NCBI RefSeq assembly: GCF_001510715.1
Contig: NZ_LMTJ01000002.1
Location: forward strand, 569,706 to 633,705
Reading direction: 5' to 3'
From: Bacillus sp. FJAT-29814
Lineage (GTDB): Bacteria > Bacillota > Bacilli > Bacillales > Cytobacillaceae
DNA: 64,000 nt
The translations under genes were made by a program, and so were the position numbers. Below the pieces are notes generated by a model. It searched no databases, was not told where the DNA came from, and was given only the letters and a program-made list of their open reading frames with translations. Below are positions 49,971 to 58,040 of this stretch, piece after piece (positions within the stretch are counted from its first letter, which is position 1; each line of letters starts with the position of its first letter).

Positions 49971-50112
49971 TCATAGATAATCATATTCCTTCAAGACATC
50001 TCGAATAAACCGACTGCTTTCTTTCATAAAGATCTCGACATTCCATTCAATATTAATTTTTTATGCACTTTGTGTAATATTCGATGAACCGATAATGACC
50101 TTATTGCAAGGT
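49971..50112 (-). pseudogene. Phospholipase D-like domain fragment
   Basis: Minus strand reads NKVIIGSSNITQSA, TAA, then KINIEWNVEIFMKESSRFIRDVLKEYDYL and a stop. IGSSN(I/L)TxSAL...NxEWNV is the second half of a PLD active-site region in the helicase/restriction-linked PLD family. A single change of TAA to a Leu codon would restore it. The rest of the gene seems to have been removed at the IS3-type remnant next to it. Confidence 0.5.
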
Positions 50113-50146
50113 TAGATATGGGGACTACTATTTTCAGTTAAAACCG

Positions 50147-50392
50147 ATGAGAAAGAATGATTTGTACATGGAACAGACAATAACTTCTATTAGACTCAAA
50201 TATGAAAAGTATTACCTGGAGAAATACGAGAAATTTGAAGAACGATTTACGGCAATAGCTGAGTACATACGCTTTTATAAGCATAACTGGTACCAAAAAC
50301 GATTAAACGGCCTCAGTCCTAGGGAATATAGGGCTAAAGCCGCTTAAATTCTTTTTATTATTTCTACTGTCTACTTGACAGGGTGCAGTTCA
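50147..50392 (+). mobile_element. IS3-family right-end remnant with transposase C-terminus
   Basis: The frame at 50147-50347 encodes the last residues of an IS3-family OrfB transposase: LKYEKYYLEKYEKFEERFTAIAEYIRFYKHNWYQKRLNGLSPREYRAKAA. The catalytic DDE residues are mostly lost; the Glu-containing end remains. The sequence TGTCTACTTGACAGGGTGCAG (about 50369-50389) followed by TTCA resembles an IS3/IS150-type right inverted repeat. The left part of the element is missing. Inactive. Confidence 0.75.
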
Positions 50393-50490
50393 ACCATACT
50401 GAGCCATTTTTTTAAATACTACTTTATATAAGGGTCAATTATTTATATTCCGCTATCGGTACTCTCAACTCTAAATGCTTGCTGTGACTA

Positions 50491-50730
50491 TTAAGGACTT
50501 TTACGCTCACATTGAAAGGAATGGAAAAAATGAACTCCATCATCAATAGTACCAGGTGTAAAAGAAGAAATATTTCGTCCGAAATTCCCACCATTTTCTT
50601 TTGCGGATTGTGCTAAGAGAGCAGTTCCTTGACCAAAACCCTTACAACCAGGACTGTCAGCAGCAAATGCAGAACCTCCAAACGCCATCATCAACGCAGA
50701 CAGCATAAAACCAGCCACAAGTTTTTTCAT
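50491..50730 (-). CDS. Small secreted protein (79 aa)
   Basis: A clear signal peptide (MKKLVAGFMLSALMMAFGGSAFA, cleaved after AFA near residue 23) precedes a 56-residue mature part with Gly, Ser and two Cys (SPGCKGFGQGTALLAQSAKENGGNFGRNISSFTPGTIDDGVHFFHSFQCE). The Cys pair could form a disulfide. AGGGGGG is the ribosome binding site. Family not recognised. Secreted factor or wall-associated peptide. Confidence 0.7.
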   Translation of the reverse strand: MKKLVAGFMLSALMMAFGGSAFAADSPGCKGFGQGTALLAQSAKENGGNFGRNISSFTPGTIDDGVHFFHSFQCERKSP

Positions 50731-50762
50731 CCAAACACCCCCCTGTTCACTTTTGAGAACAA

Positions 50763-51048
50763 AATATCACCTATTAAGAGTTACAGACCATGACTAACTG
50801 TATGCAAATATTTTCCCCGCGACAAATATAGACATAATTGAGATTGGTCAGGAAATTTTACCTCCCTATATTTTCATACGAATCCAATCTTATAATTCAA
50901 TTTAACAATAAATACAATAACATTATCCACCGTACGACAATTGATTAAAAACATTCAATCGGCGCTGAATTCGCAGGGAACGGGTTAGAGACGTCCTGTC
51001 ACTTGGGGCTTTTGTGGATTCCGCTAACCGATTAAGGTAAGACCCGTT
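50763..51048. other. Intergenic stretch
   Basis: No gene seen. It contains the minus-strand promoter of the small secreted protein. A short GC-richer patch (AATCGGCGCTGAATTCGCAGGGAACGGGTTAG, split by position near 50957-50990) has no clear hairpin with a T-run. Confidence 0.3.
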
Positions 51049-52248
51049 TTACTGACCCTTTTTACGTACCAGTTTTTCGATTAATATTGGCTTAAATTTT
51101 ATATCTTTAATGATAAAATCTTTTGGATCAAATTGTTTCCCTGTTGGCGGAGGTGGCGGAGGGGGAGCACCAACTTTTCTTTGCAGTGTTATCCCATCGG
51201 GTTCATGAAGTGGCGGATTATATCCGTCGGGATCAAAGATCTTTGGCGGTTTGATTTGCCCCGCTGAAAGTGCACTGGCATGATCCATCACTGCATTGAT
51301 AAGTTTGGTGTAATCTTGAATTGCTTTATTAATATCCTCTTTTGCAGGCAGATTCTCGAAAAATTCTGGATTTCGGACCGCAAATTGAAGATCATTTCTC
51401 GCCTGGATAAAATGCATCTTCTGATTTCGCGCGTCACGAATGGCAAATAGGAAATTTTCTTGTTCTTCCAGGGGAGGCGTAGGTAGCGGCAACGTATCAT
51501 AAGTTGCAACTTCCGTCTCGTATGGAAAAGCGCTTGCTTTTGCGATTGTAGGAAATGCCTTAAATCGAGCGAGAACTTCACTTATTTCAACGGTGGGAGA
51601 GATTTCAGGTCCGCTCCCTGCACATTGATACATCGTTGCGTGATACTCCGATTTCGATTCGTTTTTACTGTTTGCATTTTCAAAGCTCGACTTAAAACTT
51701 CCTGCTACAGCTAAACCATTAAATTCTGCCTCTAATCCAAATGATAAATTGCTCTGTACGCTTGAATCGACTGAAGTGATTCGGATGACAGCATAAAATT
51801 CTCCACCGGTTTGAAGCCCCCTTACAAAACTGTCTCCAAAAGCCCTCTTAAATTCATCAAATCGGTTTGCATTTAAAAGTGCTTGTGCTGCGTCCGATAC
51901 TTTAAAATTTTTCCCACGGGAAATTGGGTTTTGGACGGTAACACGGGCTACAAGAAATGTTGATGTTGAATTGTAATTGGACGATTCGGAAAATTTGGAC
52001 TTTAATGAACCTGAGGCCAGCCCATATCTTCCTGAAGCTTCGAAGGACATTCCGAGACTTTCCATCAGTTCTTCATGTGAGTTAATGATTGAAATGGATG
52101 AAAAGACCTGTTGTCCGTTAAAGACTGGTTCGGGAATGGTAAAACCCTCAAGTGCCGTACCAACAGCAAGCCCTGTCTCGCTATTAAATCCCATACCAAT
52201 CTCTTCTTTGTTAAACACCAGATTTCGAATCTGTTTCACAGGCGGCAT
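51049..52248 (-). CDS. MACPF-like (membrane attack/perforin-type) protein (399 aa)
   Basis: The start ATG follows a perfect AAAGGAGG. Residues 17-210 have alternating strands and a MACPF-like core: FDEFKRAFGDSFVRGLQTGG (130-149) corresponds to the family signature of an aromatic residue, G, x, x, F, then GG about seven residues on. It is followed by SNLSFGLEAEFNGLAVAGSFKSS, where the membrane-inserting segments lie in perforin-like proteins. Residues 215-330 are helical and polar. The tail holds a poly-Pro linker (361-367) and a short basic end. No signal peptide. MACPF proteins make pores; bacterial ones are few and mostly uncharacterised. Its partner gene precedes it by 60 bases. Confidence 0.6.
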   Translation of the reverse strand: MPPVKQIRNLVFNKEEIGMGFNSETGLAVGTALEGFTIPEPVFNGQQVFSSISIINSHEELMESLGMSFEASGRYGLASGSLKSKFSESSNYNSTSTFLVARVTVQNPISRGKNFKVSDAAQALLNANRFDEFKRAFGDSFVRGLQTGGEFYAVIRITSVDSSVQSNLSFGLEAEFNGLAVAGSFKSSFENANSKNESKSEYHATMYQCAGSGPEISPTVEISEVLARFKAFPTIAKASAFPYETEVATYDTLPLPTPPLEEQENFLFAIRDARNQKMHFIQARNDLQFAVRNPEFFENLPAKEDINKAIQDYTKLINAVMDHASALSAGQIKPPKIFDPDGYNPPLHEPDGITLQRKVGAPPPPPPPTGKQFDPKDFIIKDIKFKPILIEKLVRKKGQ

Positions 52249-52308
52249 CGAATCTCCTCCTTTAATTCTACAAATTTATTTTGAGCAGCGGGCTGGCACT
52301 ACTCGACT

Positions 52309-52860
52309 TTAAAATCTTCCCCACCAGTCCAATGGCTTATTGGGAGTCATCAGACTTCTCCATAACTCGTTACATGGAGTTGAAAAATTGAAAAACGTTT
52401 TTTCAGCAAATCCTTCTAACGGATCTAGAAAAGGTTGCATGGTTAGTTTGTCTTGAATCGAAACCTCCATTGGAAGAATGCTATTTTTAGCAATCTCGAA
52501 CTTTAAATCGGCTCCATATATTTTTTTTGATCCATCGAATATTTCGAATGAAATATCGTGGATTAAGCCAAGTCCAGATCCTCCAGGTTTGATGACAATG
52601 CGATTGAAAAAGTCGCCACTCGGAAAACCGTCAGGGTAAGTGGGCAAGTTTTCATCAGGTATTTGAATTGGTTCTTTTGTGAGTGCTTTGACCAATAATG
52701 CTCCCGTTGTTAACCCTGTCCAAGTATATAAGCCACAACCATCCGTATTCAGACTATCTGCAGCAGAAGGTCCTTTATTGAACCGATCCCAGGCAAGAAG
52801 TAAACCTAATCCACCAACACCAGGTGCTGCTCCAGCGACAAAAAATGCAATCTGTGCCAA
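52309..52860 (-). CDS. Unknown partner protein of the MACPF-like gene (about 183 aa)
   Basis: The frame is open from an ATG at 52881, but TTG at 52860 has GGGAGGGG at the right place. The protein begins with a Gly/Ala-rich hydrophobic stretch (IAFFVAGAAPGVGGLGLLLAW) and continues with a beta-rich domain (IVIKPGGSGLGLIHDISFEIFDG...DLKFEIAKNSILPMEVSIQDKLTMQP). It ends with FFNFSTPCNELWRSLMTPNKPLDWWGRF. I do not recognise the family. Its place directly before the MACPF-like gene on the same strand suggests a co-acting subunit, chaperone or immunity protein. Confidence 0.6.
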   Translation of the reverse strand: MAQIAFFVAGAAPGVGGLGLLLAWDRFNKGPSAADSLNTDGCGLYTWTGLTTGALLVKALTKEPIQIPDENLPTYPDGFPSGDFFNRIVIKPGGSGLGLIHDISFEIFDGSKKIYGADLKFEIAKNSILPMEVSIQDKLTMQPFLDPLEGFAEKTFFNFSTPCNELWRSLMTPNKPLDWWGRF

Positions 52861-52909
52861 ATGTTCCCCTCCCAAATTCAATTCATTGGATTACTTTGCA
52901 AGGCAAGCC

Positions 52910-52930
52910 CTAGGCAATATAGTTTGCCAT
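52910..52930 (-). other. Six-codon mini-ORF behind a strong ribosome binding site
   Basis: AAGGAGGTG is followed 6 bases later by ATG GCA AAC TAT ATT GCC TAG (MANYIA). It lies 50 bases upstream of the partner gene of the MACPF-like protein and could be a leader peptide that tunes translation, or the start of a truncated gene. Confidence 0.35.
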
Positions 52931-52949
52931 TGTGGGCACCTCCTTATCT

Positions 52950-53182
52950 TTTTATTATCATTTTATGAACGAGTTTTCCTTTTAAGAATAGGGGTATTTA
53001 GAAACCAAGCTCACCATTTTACACAAAAGCGCCCACCGGTGGACGTACGAGTTGAGGTCTGCATCTTTCTTGGAAAGCTATGGAATATAGCGGCATGCAG
53101 AGCTCTCGCAGAAAAAACAGTCAAAAAGCAACTCTCTCAGCGTTGGCATATCCTCTCAGACGGAACAAAGGTTTAAAGAGAT
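52950..53182. other. Intergenic stretch
   Basis: Contains the likely promoter of the MACPF operon on the minus strand. A plus-strand frame with a short coding look (VDVRVEVCIFLGKLWNIAACRALAEKTVKKQLSQRW) has no start or ribosome binding site and is not accepted as a gene. Confidence 0.3.
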
Positions 53183-53350
53183 TTGTATAGCTGCTTTTTA
53201 TTAAAATGTAGTAATCTCACTTGGAGCCAGCCTGATTTCGCATTGTGTAGTTTTGAATTCGGAGCTTTTAAAGTAAAACATGATGAGTTTATTGAACAAA
53301 TAATAGCTGGTGGAAAGAGGATAAAATATAGGTGTATTAAAGTAGTATAG
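53183..53350 (+). pseudogene. C-terminal fragment of an unknown protein
   Basis: A 55-codon frame (TWSQPDFALCSFEFGAFK and on to KRIKYRCIKVV, then TAG) has protein-like composition but no start with a ribosome binding site. It lies against the structured sequence at 53351-53511 and may be the captured 3-prime end of a gene. Confidence 0.3.
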
Positions 53351-53511
53351 AAAAACAGCGAAGGCACGTTGTGCAAACATCCTTAGTGAAGGATGATTCT
53401 TCGTAAATGTTCTGACACAGCTAAGGAGTGGCTAGTCGTAGGAGAAAGCTCCGCACGAAACTAGCAAAATTAGTTGTTTAAGAACCTCAGCTTTTTTAAG
53501 CTGAGAGGTTC
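53351..53511 (+). ncRNA. Structured IS200/IS605-like right end, candidate omega-RNA relic
   Basis: Two strong structures: (1) three nested stems, GCTAG (53431-53435)/CTAGC (53461-53465), TCGT (53436-53439)/ACGA (53455-53458) and GGAG (53441-53444)/CTCC (53449-53452) capped by AAAG; (2) an imperfect palindrome GAACCT-CAGCTT/AAGCTGAG-AGGTTC (53482-53511) without any T-run on either strand, so not a terminator. A structured RNA followed by a terminal imperfect palindrome ending in GGTTCA is what the right end of a tnpB-carrying IS605 element looks like. No tnpB is present. It overlaps the end of the acetate transporter gene. Confidence 0.4.
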
Positions 53512-54125
53512 AGTAAACGATCTTGTACTTTTCTTTCACCAATTGGTAAAAGGGTTTTGCCATATAATTCATTTAGCACTTGTGCCATAGCCGCATAGAT
53601 GGCTGTAAAACCGCAAAGAATCCCTTCATATCCAGCTATTGTTAAAGTCAAGCTAGAGCCTGTGAAATTTGCAATGGCCAATAAGAAAAATAGAATCGTA
53701 AGTGTCCCAAAAACAACTTGCAGGGCCGTATTTATACGCAAAGTTCCGATAAACATGAATAACGTAAAAAGTCCCCACATAAATAAATAAGCGGCCATTG
53801 ATAAAGAATTAGCTACTTCACCATAGCCCATTAATGGAATCACGTTTAATGCAACCAATGATAACCAGAAAAAGCCATAAGACGTAAAGGCTGTTGTTCC
53901 AAATGTATTATTTTTCTTGAATTCCATGATGCCCGCAATAACTTGTGCTAATCCTCCATAAAATATGCCCATTCCTAAAATCATGGCATTCAATTCAAAG
54001 AAACCTGCATTATGAATGTTCAGCAAGATTGTTGTCATACCAAATCCCATTAAACCAAGTGGAGCAGGGTTAGCTGTTATTTCTTTGATGTTTGTAACTG
54101 TCTTTTCCTTTTCCAATAAAGTCAC
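53496..54125 (-). CDS. Acetate/succinate uptake transporter (GPR1/FUN34/YaaH family)
   Basis: A 209-aa protein with six helices. The signature [25 protein letters not shown] and [38 protein letters not shown] are those of SatP/YaaH proton-coupled acetate carriers. The last residues (DRLLNLSA) are encoded by the IS605-like terminal palindrome, so the original C-terminus was probably replaced by an insertion. The core helices are complete and the protein may well still work. Confidence 0.9.
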   Translation of the reverse strand: MTLLEKEKTVTNIKEITANPAPLGLMGFGMTTILLNIHNAGFFELNAMILGMGIFYGGLAQVIAGIMEFKKNNTFGTTAFTSYGFFWLSLVALNVIPLMGYGEVANSLSMAAYLFMWGLFTLFMFIGTLRINTALQVVFGTLTILFFLLAIANFTGSSLTLTIAGYEGILCGFTAIYAAMAQVLNELYGKTLLPIGERKVQDRLLNLSA

Positions 54126-54587
54126 TCCAAATTGATATATTAGTATACATGCACTAGGTTGTATTATAGGCAGGGCGATTCTGTTGACTTAGTTTATTTA
54201 TCTCTTTTCTTAACTTTTCTTGCTGGTTAGTCAAAATAATGGTCTCCTTTTATTACGATTTTGTCTGTAATAAACTACTAAAGCTATATTATTTCGGGTG
54301 TGAATCCACCTAATTAATAAAATTTTCGACAGTAAATTGTTAATACCTTCCTAACAGGCACCCTAAATGTAATAAAAAAAGATGTAACTGGTGTATTTCA
54401 TAATGCCGGTACTGACTTTTTATTACTTTATAGTCAAATTTCCACATTATTTCCCTTATTTCGATACAAAATGCATTGAATTCTTTTTATATTCTAGTAG
54501 AATATAATATGATATTTCTAATTTTTTACATCTTTATTTAGATTAAAAGGATAAGCATTGTAATGGTAATAATGAGAGGTGAAAAGA
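54126..54587. other. Divergent intergenic region
   Basis: Carries the promoters of the acetate carrier gene (minus) and the DUF4230 gene (plus). No gene supported. Confidence 0.4.
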
Positions 54588-55337
54588 ATGAATACGAATA
54601 GAGAAATTTTAGAAGAAAAAGATGATAAAATTGCTCAGCTAGAGAGACAATTAATAGAATTAAGGGAAGCAAAACAGCAAAGTGCGGCAGCTATTGCGGT
54701 AGATTATAACTCAAGGACCTTTTCTCCACCGAAAGGAAAATTTAAGTTTTTCTTAAAAGCTGGTGGCTGGAAGATTATTTTGCCCATCCTTGTTTTAGCC
54801 ATCGCAGTAGGAATTTGGCTATTTGCTGGCAGCAACTCCAAACAAGAGTCTGTCACGTTTGTTGAACGTGTTCAAGAGCTATCCACATTGGCAACAGCTG
54901 AAGCTCATATGAAAGAGGTTCTCTACGAAGAGGAATATAAGAAATTCTTGAATATTAATCTACCAGGAACAAAGCGAGAAGTTCTATTAATTGTACCTGC
55001 GACGGTTATTGCTGGTGTTGATTTGAAAGGGATTACTTCTAAGGACATGGATATTAATGAAGAAACAAAAGAAATAGATATTACCCTTCCTCATGCAGAG
55101 CTCATCCAGGACCCATCAGTACAGATGGATAAAATACAAGCCTTAGACAAAAATGGTCTTTTCCGTGCTGATATTAAAATGAAAGAGGGCTTTGACCTGG
55201 CCGCTGAGGCACAAGAAAAAATTCGTCAAGGAGCCATCTCTAGTGGTTTACTAGATACTGCAGAGAAAAATGCAGAAAAAGTGTTAAAGGAATTTTTTAA
55301 GAATATTGATTATACGGTAAATGTCACGTTTAAGTAA
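54588..55337 (+). CDS. DUF4230-family membrane-anchored protein (249 aa)
   Basis: An N-terminal coiled coil (ILEEKDDKIAQLERQLIELREAKQQ), a membrane helix at about 60-82 (IILPILVLAIAVGIWLFAG), and an outside domain of the DUF4230 kind: VQELSTLATAEAHMKEVLYEEE...REVLLIVPATVIAGVDLKGITSKDMDINEETKEIDITLPHAELI and a helical end. DUF4230 proteins are widespread in Firmicutes, with no fixed function. The ATG at 54588 follows GAGAGGTG. A GC-rich hairpin ends the gene. Confidence 0.88.
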   Translation: MNTNREILEEKDDKIAQLERQLIELREAKQQSAAAIAVDYNSRTFSPPKGKFKFFLKAGGWKIILPILVLAIAVGIWLFAGSNSKQESVTFVERVQELSTLATAEAHMKEVLYEEEYKKFLNINLPGTKREVLLIVPATVIAGVDLKGITSKDMDINEETKEIDITLPHAELIQDPSVQMDKIQALDKNGLFRADIKMKEGFDLAAEAQEKIRQGAISSGLLDTAEKNAEKVLKEFFKNIDYTVNVTFK

Positions 55338-55341
55338 TAGG

Positions 55342-55380
55342 AAGGCCTGCCCATGCTGCTTGGGACAGGCCTATTCTGTC
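55342..55380 (+). terminator. Hairpin after the DUF4230 gene
   Basis: Stem AGGCCTGCCCA/TGGGACAGGCCT, loop TGCTGC region, followed by ATTCTGTCATTT. Weak T-run, so termination may be partial. Confidence 0.55.
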
Positions 55381-55417
55381 ATTTACTGTAAAAAAATGAG
55401 ATCATGGGGTGAATAAA

Positions 55418-55684
55418 ATGAGTGAAAAAATGTATACCTTGCTTGATGCGAACCGCAAGCCATACCAGAGTGCAACGCCAGGAAAGCTGGGAGGGAACGG
55501 AAAAGGCAAAATCTATGGGCGGCTGGATTGCCCGGCTGCATTAAGAGCGATAGGCAAAGGTGGGTATGTGGAAAGTCGGGTCTTCTTTGCAGATGAAGAA
55601 ACGGCAATTGCAGCCGGATTTCGCCCTTGCGGAACATGTATGCGCGAAAAATACAAAGAATGGAAAGCGTTGCAAGGAAAATAA
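55418..55684 (+). CDS. Ada-type metal-binding domain protein (88 aa)
   Basis: A free-standing relative of the N-terminal zinc domain of Ada (KIYGRLDCPAALRAIGKGGYVESRVFFADEETAIAAGFRPCGTCMREKYKEWKAL). The VFFADEETAIAAGFRPCGTC part matches the conserved loop-helix of that domain. Three Cys are present, one in DCPAAL and two in CGTC; the fourth Ada Cys is absent. Such proteins may bind zinc or repair phosphotriesters, but the missing ligand leaves this open. GGGGTG precedes the start. Confidence 0.8.
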   Translation: MSEKMYTLLDANRKPYQSATPGKLGGNGKGKIYGRLDCPAALRAIGKGGYVESRVFFADEETAIAAGFRPCGTCMREKYKEWKALQGK

Positions 55685-55720
55685 AAAAGAGTGCCTGGCA
55701 CCGCCCAAATTTTGTCAAGA
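55685..55720 (+). repeat. GTGCCTG-GCACC dispersed repeat, copy 1
   Basis: AAAAGAGTGCCTGGCACC and then GCCCAAATTTTGTCAAG. A related copy lies at 56317-56350 with four substitutions. The core contains the short dyad GGTGCC/GGCACC. Confidence 0.6.
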
Positions 55721-55786
55721 GCAGGGATGTTGTCACTCCAAGGAGAATATTCTAATTGGAATATTTAATAAGGGGGAGAAATCTAA

Positions 55787-56242
55787 TTGGCAAATGATAA
55801 TGAAAAAAATTTAAAAAAGATTAAAAAGGTCTTTGATAAACTTGGTGTAGAAGATGCTAAAGAAATAATTGATATAGAAAAGTTTGAAGGATTAATACAG
55901 AATTTATCTAAGCTACCTGCTGAAGCTTTAGAAAGTTTGGTTAGTAAAATTCCAAACTTTACGGATCTATCTAAAATGTATCTCGATAATTTAAATCATT
56001 CATATAATAAATTAATGAATGATCTAATAGAGGAAAAAAAGAATCTTTATTCGATGTTACAAAAAGAAGATTTGTCAGATAGTGATAAGGCTTGGGTGAT
56101 GAGTGAAATTAAGGATATAAGAAGGACTATGCTTATAAAGGATACTTTATATAATATTCAAAATAATAAAGTTTTCAAAGTAGGTGCAACAGCTCTTAGT
56201 ATTGCATTGGCAGCAGTTGTAGGAAGTAAAATGAAGAAATAA
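55787..56242 (+). CDS. Hypothetical helical protein with C-terminal membrane segment (151 aa)
   Basis: TTG start at 55787 with GGGGGAGA before it. The protein is almost all alpha-helical and polar (KKVFDKLGVEDAKEIIDIEKFEGLIQNLSKLPAEALESLVSKI...), then has a hydrophobic C-terminus (VFKVGATALSIALAAVVGSKMKK) like a tail anchor. No family known to me. The GC content is lower than that of its neighbours. It stands between two copies of the GTGCCTG repeat. Confidence 0.6.
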   Translation: MANDNEKNLKKIKKVFDKLGVEDAKEIIDIEKFEGLIQNLSKLPAEALESLVSKIPNFTDLSKMYLDNLNHSYNKLMNDLIEEKKNLYSMLQKEDLSDSDKAWVMSEIKDIRRTMLIKDTLYNIQNNKVFKVGATALSIALAAVVGSKMKK

Positions 56243-56316
56243 ATATTCAAAAAACACTCATTGGAATAACCTCTTTATCTAACTTCGTTATTAATGTTTG
56301 GGGCAAACGAACAATT

Positions 56317-56368
56317 AAAAGAGTGCCTGACACCACCCGAATATTGTCAAGGGAAGTGACAGGCACTT
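56317..56368. terminator. Repeat copy 2 folded as a terminator between convergent genes
   Basis: The element AAAAGAGTGCCTGACACC...ATTGTCAAG resembles the copy at 55685. Here AGTGCCTG also pairs with CAGGCACT (to 56368), followed by TGTTTTAATT. Confidence 0.55.
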
Positions 56369-56416
56369 GTTTTAATTAAATCATTTCCAGTTTAACCATA
56401 AGCCTTTTTATATCTA

Positions 56417-57160
56417 TTATAGGTCAGAAATCATTCCACCATCTACCACGAATTGAGCACCAGTTGAATAGCTTGAATCATCAGAAGCTAAATATATAAC
56501 TAAATTAGAGACTTCTTTTACTTCAGCTCTTCTTCTTAGTGGAATATCTTGTTCAAGTTGCTTAAGATATTCTTCAACATCTGGTTGGTCAGCCATAGGA
56601 GTTTTAATAATTCCTGGATGTACAGAATTTACACGGATGTTAAATTGTCCAAGTTCAGCAGCAGCACCTTTTGTCATTCCAGTTACAGCATGTTTAGAAG
56701 CACTATAAGCAATAGCCGTTGGCGCACTTACCAAACCATCTACTGATGAAATATTAACAATGGAACCTACACCAGCTTTTTTCATAGAAGGCAATACTTT
56801 TTGCATTCCTAAAAACACGCCAAGCTCGTCAACTTTAAATGTTAATTCGAAGTCTTTTACAGTTAGTTCTTCTAATGGTTTGAAGATACCAATCCCTGCG
56901 TTGTTTACTAACACGTTGATTGGGCCAAATGTTTCTTCTGTTTTTGCTACAACTTCTAACCAGTTTTCTTCATTTGAAACATCTAATTTAAGAGCGATTG
57001 CGTTTTCTCCTAATTCACCAGCTAGTTTTTGTGCACCCTCGAGGTTAAGGTCAGTAATCGCTACTTTTGCTCCTTCTTCCACGAATTTACGGGCATGCAT
57101 AGCACCCATACCTTGTGCTGCCCCAGTAATGATTGCTACTTTACCGTCTAGTTTACCCAT
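56417..57160 (-). CDS. Short-chain dehydrogenase/reductase (247 aa)
   Basis: Classical SDR: cofactor motif ITGAAQGMGAMHARKF (TGxxxGxG), NNAG in INVLVNNAGIGIF, catalytic Ser in SIVNISSVDGL and Tyr/Lys in YSASKHAV, then HPGIIKTPM and the C-terminal GAQFVVDGGMIS. Closest in feel to 3-alpha/20-beta-hydroxysteroid- or glucose-dehydrogenase-like enzymes. The Asp in AITDLN after strand 2 points to NAD(H). A second SDR of the same length lies upstream with 136 bases between. Confidence 0.9.
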   Translation of the reverse strand: MGKLDGKVAIITGAAQGMGAMHARKFVEEGAKVAITDLNLEGAQKLAGELGENAIALKLDVSNEENWLEVVAKTEETFGPINVLVNNAGIGIFKPLEELTVKDFELTFKVDELGVFLGMQKVLPSMKKAGVGSIVNISSVDGLVSAPTAIAYSASKHAVTGMTKGAAAELGQFNIRVNSVHPGIIKTPMADQPDVEEYLKQLEQDIPLRRRAEVKEVSNLVIYLASDDSSYSTGAQFVVDGGMISDL

Positions 57161-57296
57161 GACTCAATTCCTCCGATTCTATAGAAAAGATTATATTAAT
57201 AACTCTAAGGTGAGTATTCACACACTTATAGCCATCACGACTATTATTTTTCCAAGAGATTCCCTTTATACTTACCAAATAGCATGAATTACCAAG

Positions 57297-58040
57297 TTAT
57301 TTAGCGGTATATCCACCATCAACATGAATCGTTGTGCCTGTAACAAAGTCATTCTCAGCTAAGAAAACAACTGCATGTGCAATTTCTTCCGGATTTCCTA
57401 ATCGGCCAATTGGGTGCTTAGCGACTAAACCATCATAAAAATCTCCCAATGCCTCTTTGTTAACTAAACCAGATTCAATAAACCCAGGTGCAACTGCATT
57501 TACACGAATGTTTCGATCTGCATATTCTAACGCTAGTGATTTAGTCATAAGGTTAACAGCACCTTTACTTGCAGCGTATGGAATCGCTGTTGGTTCACCT
57601 ACAGTTCCTAATATTGATGATGTATTAATAATCGAACCGCCTCCGGTTTTTAACATTTCGCGAATCGCATATTTTGAGCCATAAAAGACTCCGTCTTGGT
57701 TTATCGCAATAACTCTTTTATATTCTTCGGCAGTCATTTCATGAGTAGCCTTTTGTATTCCAATACCGGCATTGTTATAGATGATATCTAATTTACCGAA
57801 ACGATTAACCGTTTTAGAAACTAGATTTTCAACTTCTTCTTCATTTGCGACATTTACCTTCACAAATAATACATTGTCATAGGTTTCTTTCAATTCTTTT
57901 TCTACCGATAATCCTGTTTGCTCGTTGTAATCAGCAATCACAACTTTTGCGCCTTTTTCTAAAAATGCCTTCACGGTAGCAAGTCCAATTCCCGAAGCGC
58001 CACCTGTTACAATTGCTACTTTATCTTGTAAATTTGTCAT
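57297..58040 (-). CDS. Short-chain dehydrogenase/reductase (247 aa)
   Basis: Classical SDR with VTGGASGIGLATVKAF, the NAD-selective Asp in VIADYNE, NNAGIG, catalytic SSILGTVGEPTAIPYAASKGAV (Ser, Tyr, Lys) and IHVDGGYTAK at the end. About as long as the SDR gene after it, but clearly different in sequence, so they are old paralogues. Substrate not predictable. No regulator is adjacent. Confidence 0.9.
   Translation of the reverse strand: MTNLQDKVAIVTGGASGIGLATVKAFLEKGAKVVIADYNEQTGLSVEKELKETYDNVLFVKVNVANEEEVENLVSKTVNRFGKLDIIYNNAGIGIQKATHEMTAEEYKRVIAINQDGVFYGSKYAIREMLKTGGGSIINTSSILGTVGEPTAIPYAASKGAVNLMTKSLALEYADRNIRVNAVAPGFIESGLVNKEALGDFYDGLVAKHPIGRLGNPEEIAHAVVFLAENDFVTGTTIHVDGGYTAK

Noticed and set aside
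53482..53511. Rho-independent terminator of the acetate transporter gene
   Set aside because: The hairpin overlaps the coding end and neither strand has a T-run after it; an insertion-sequence end explains it better.
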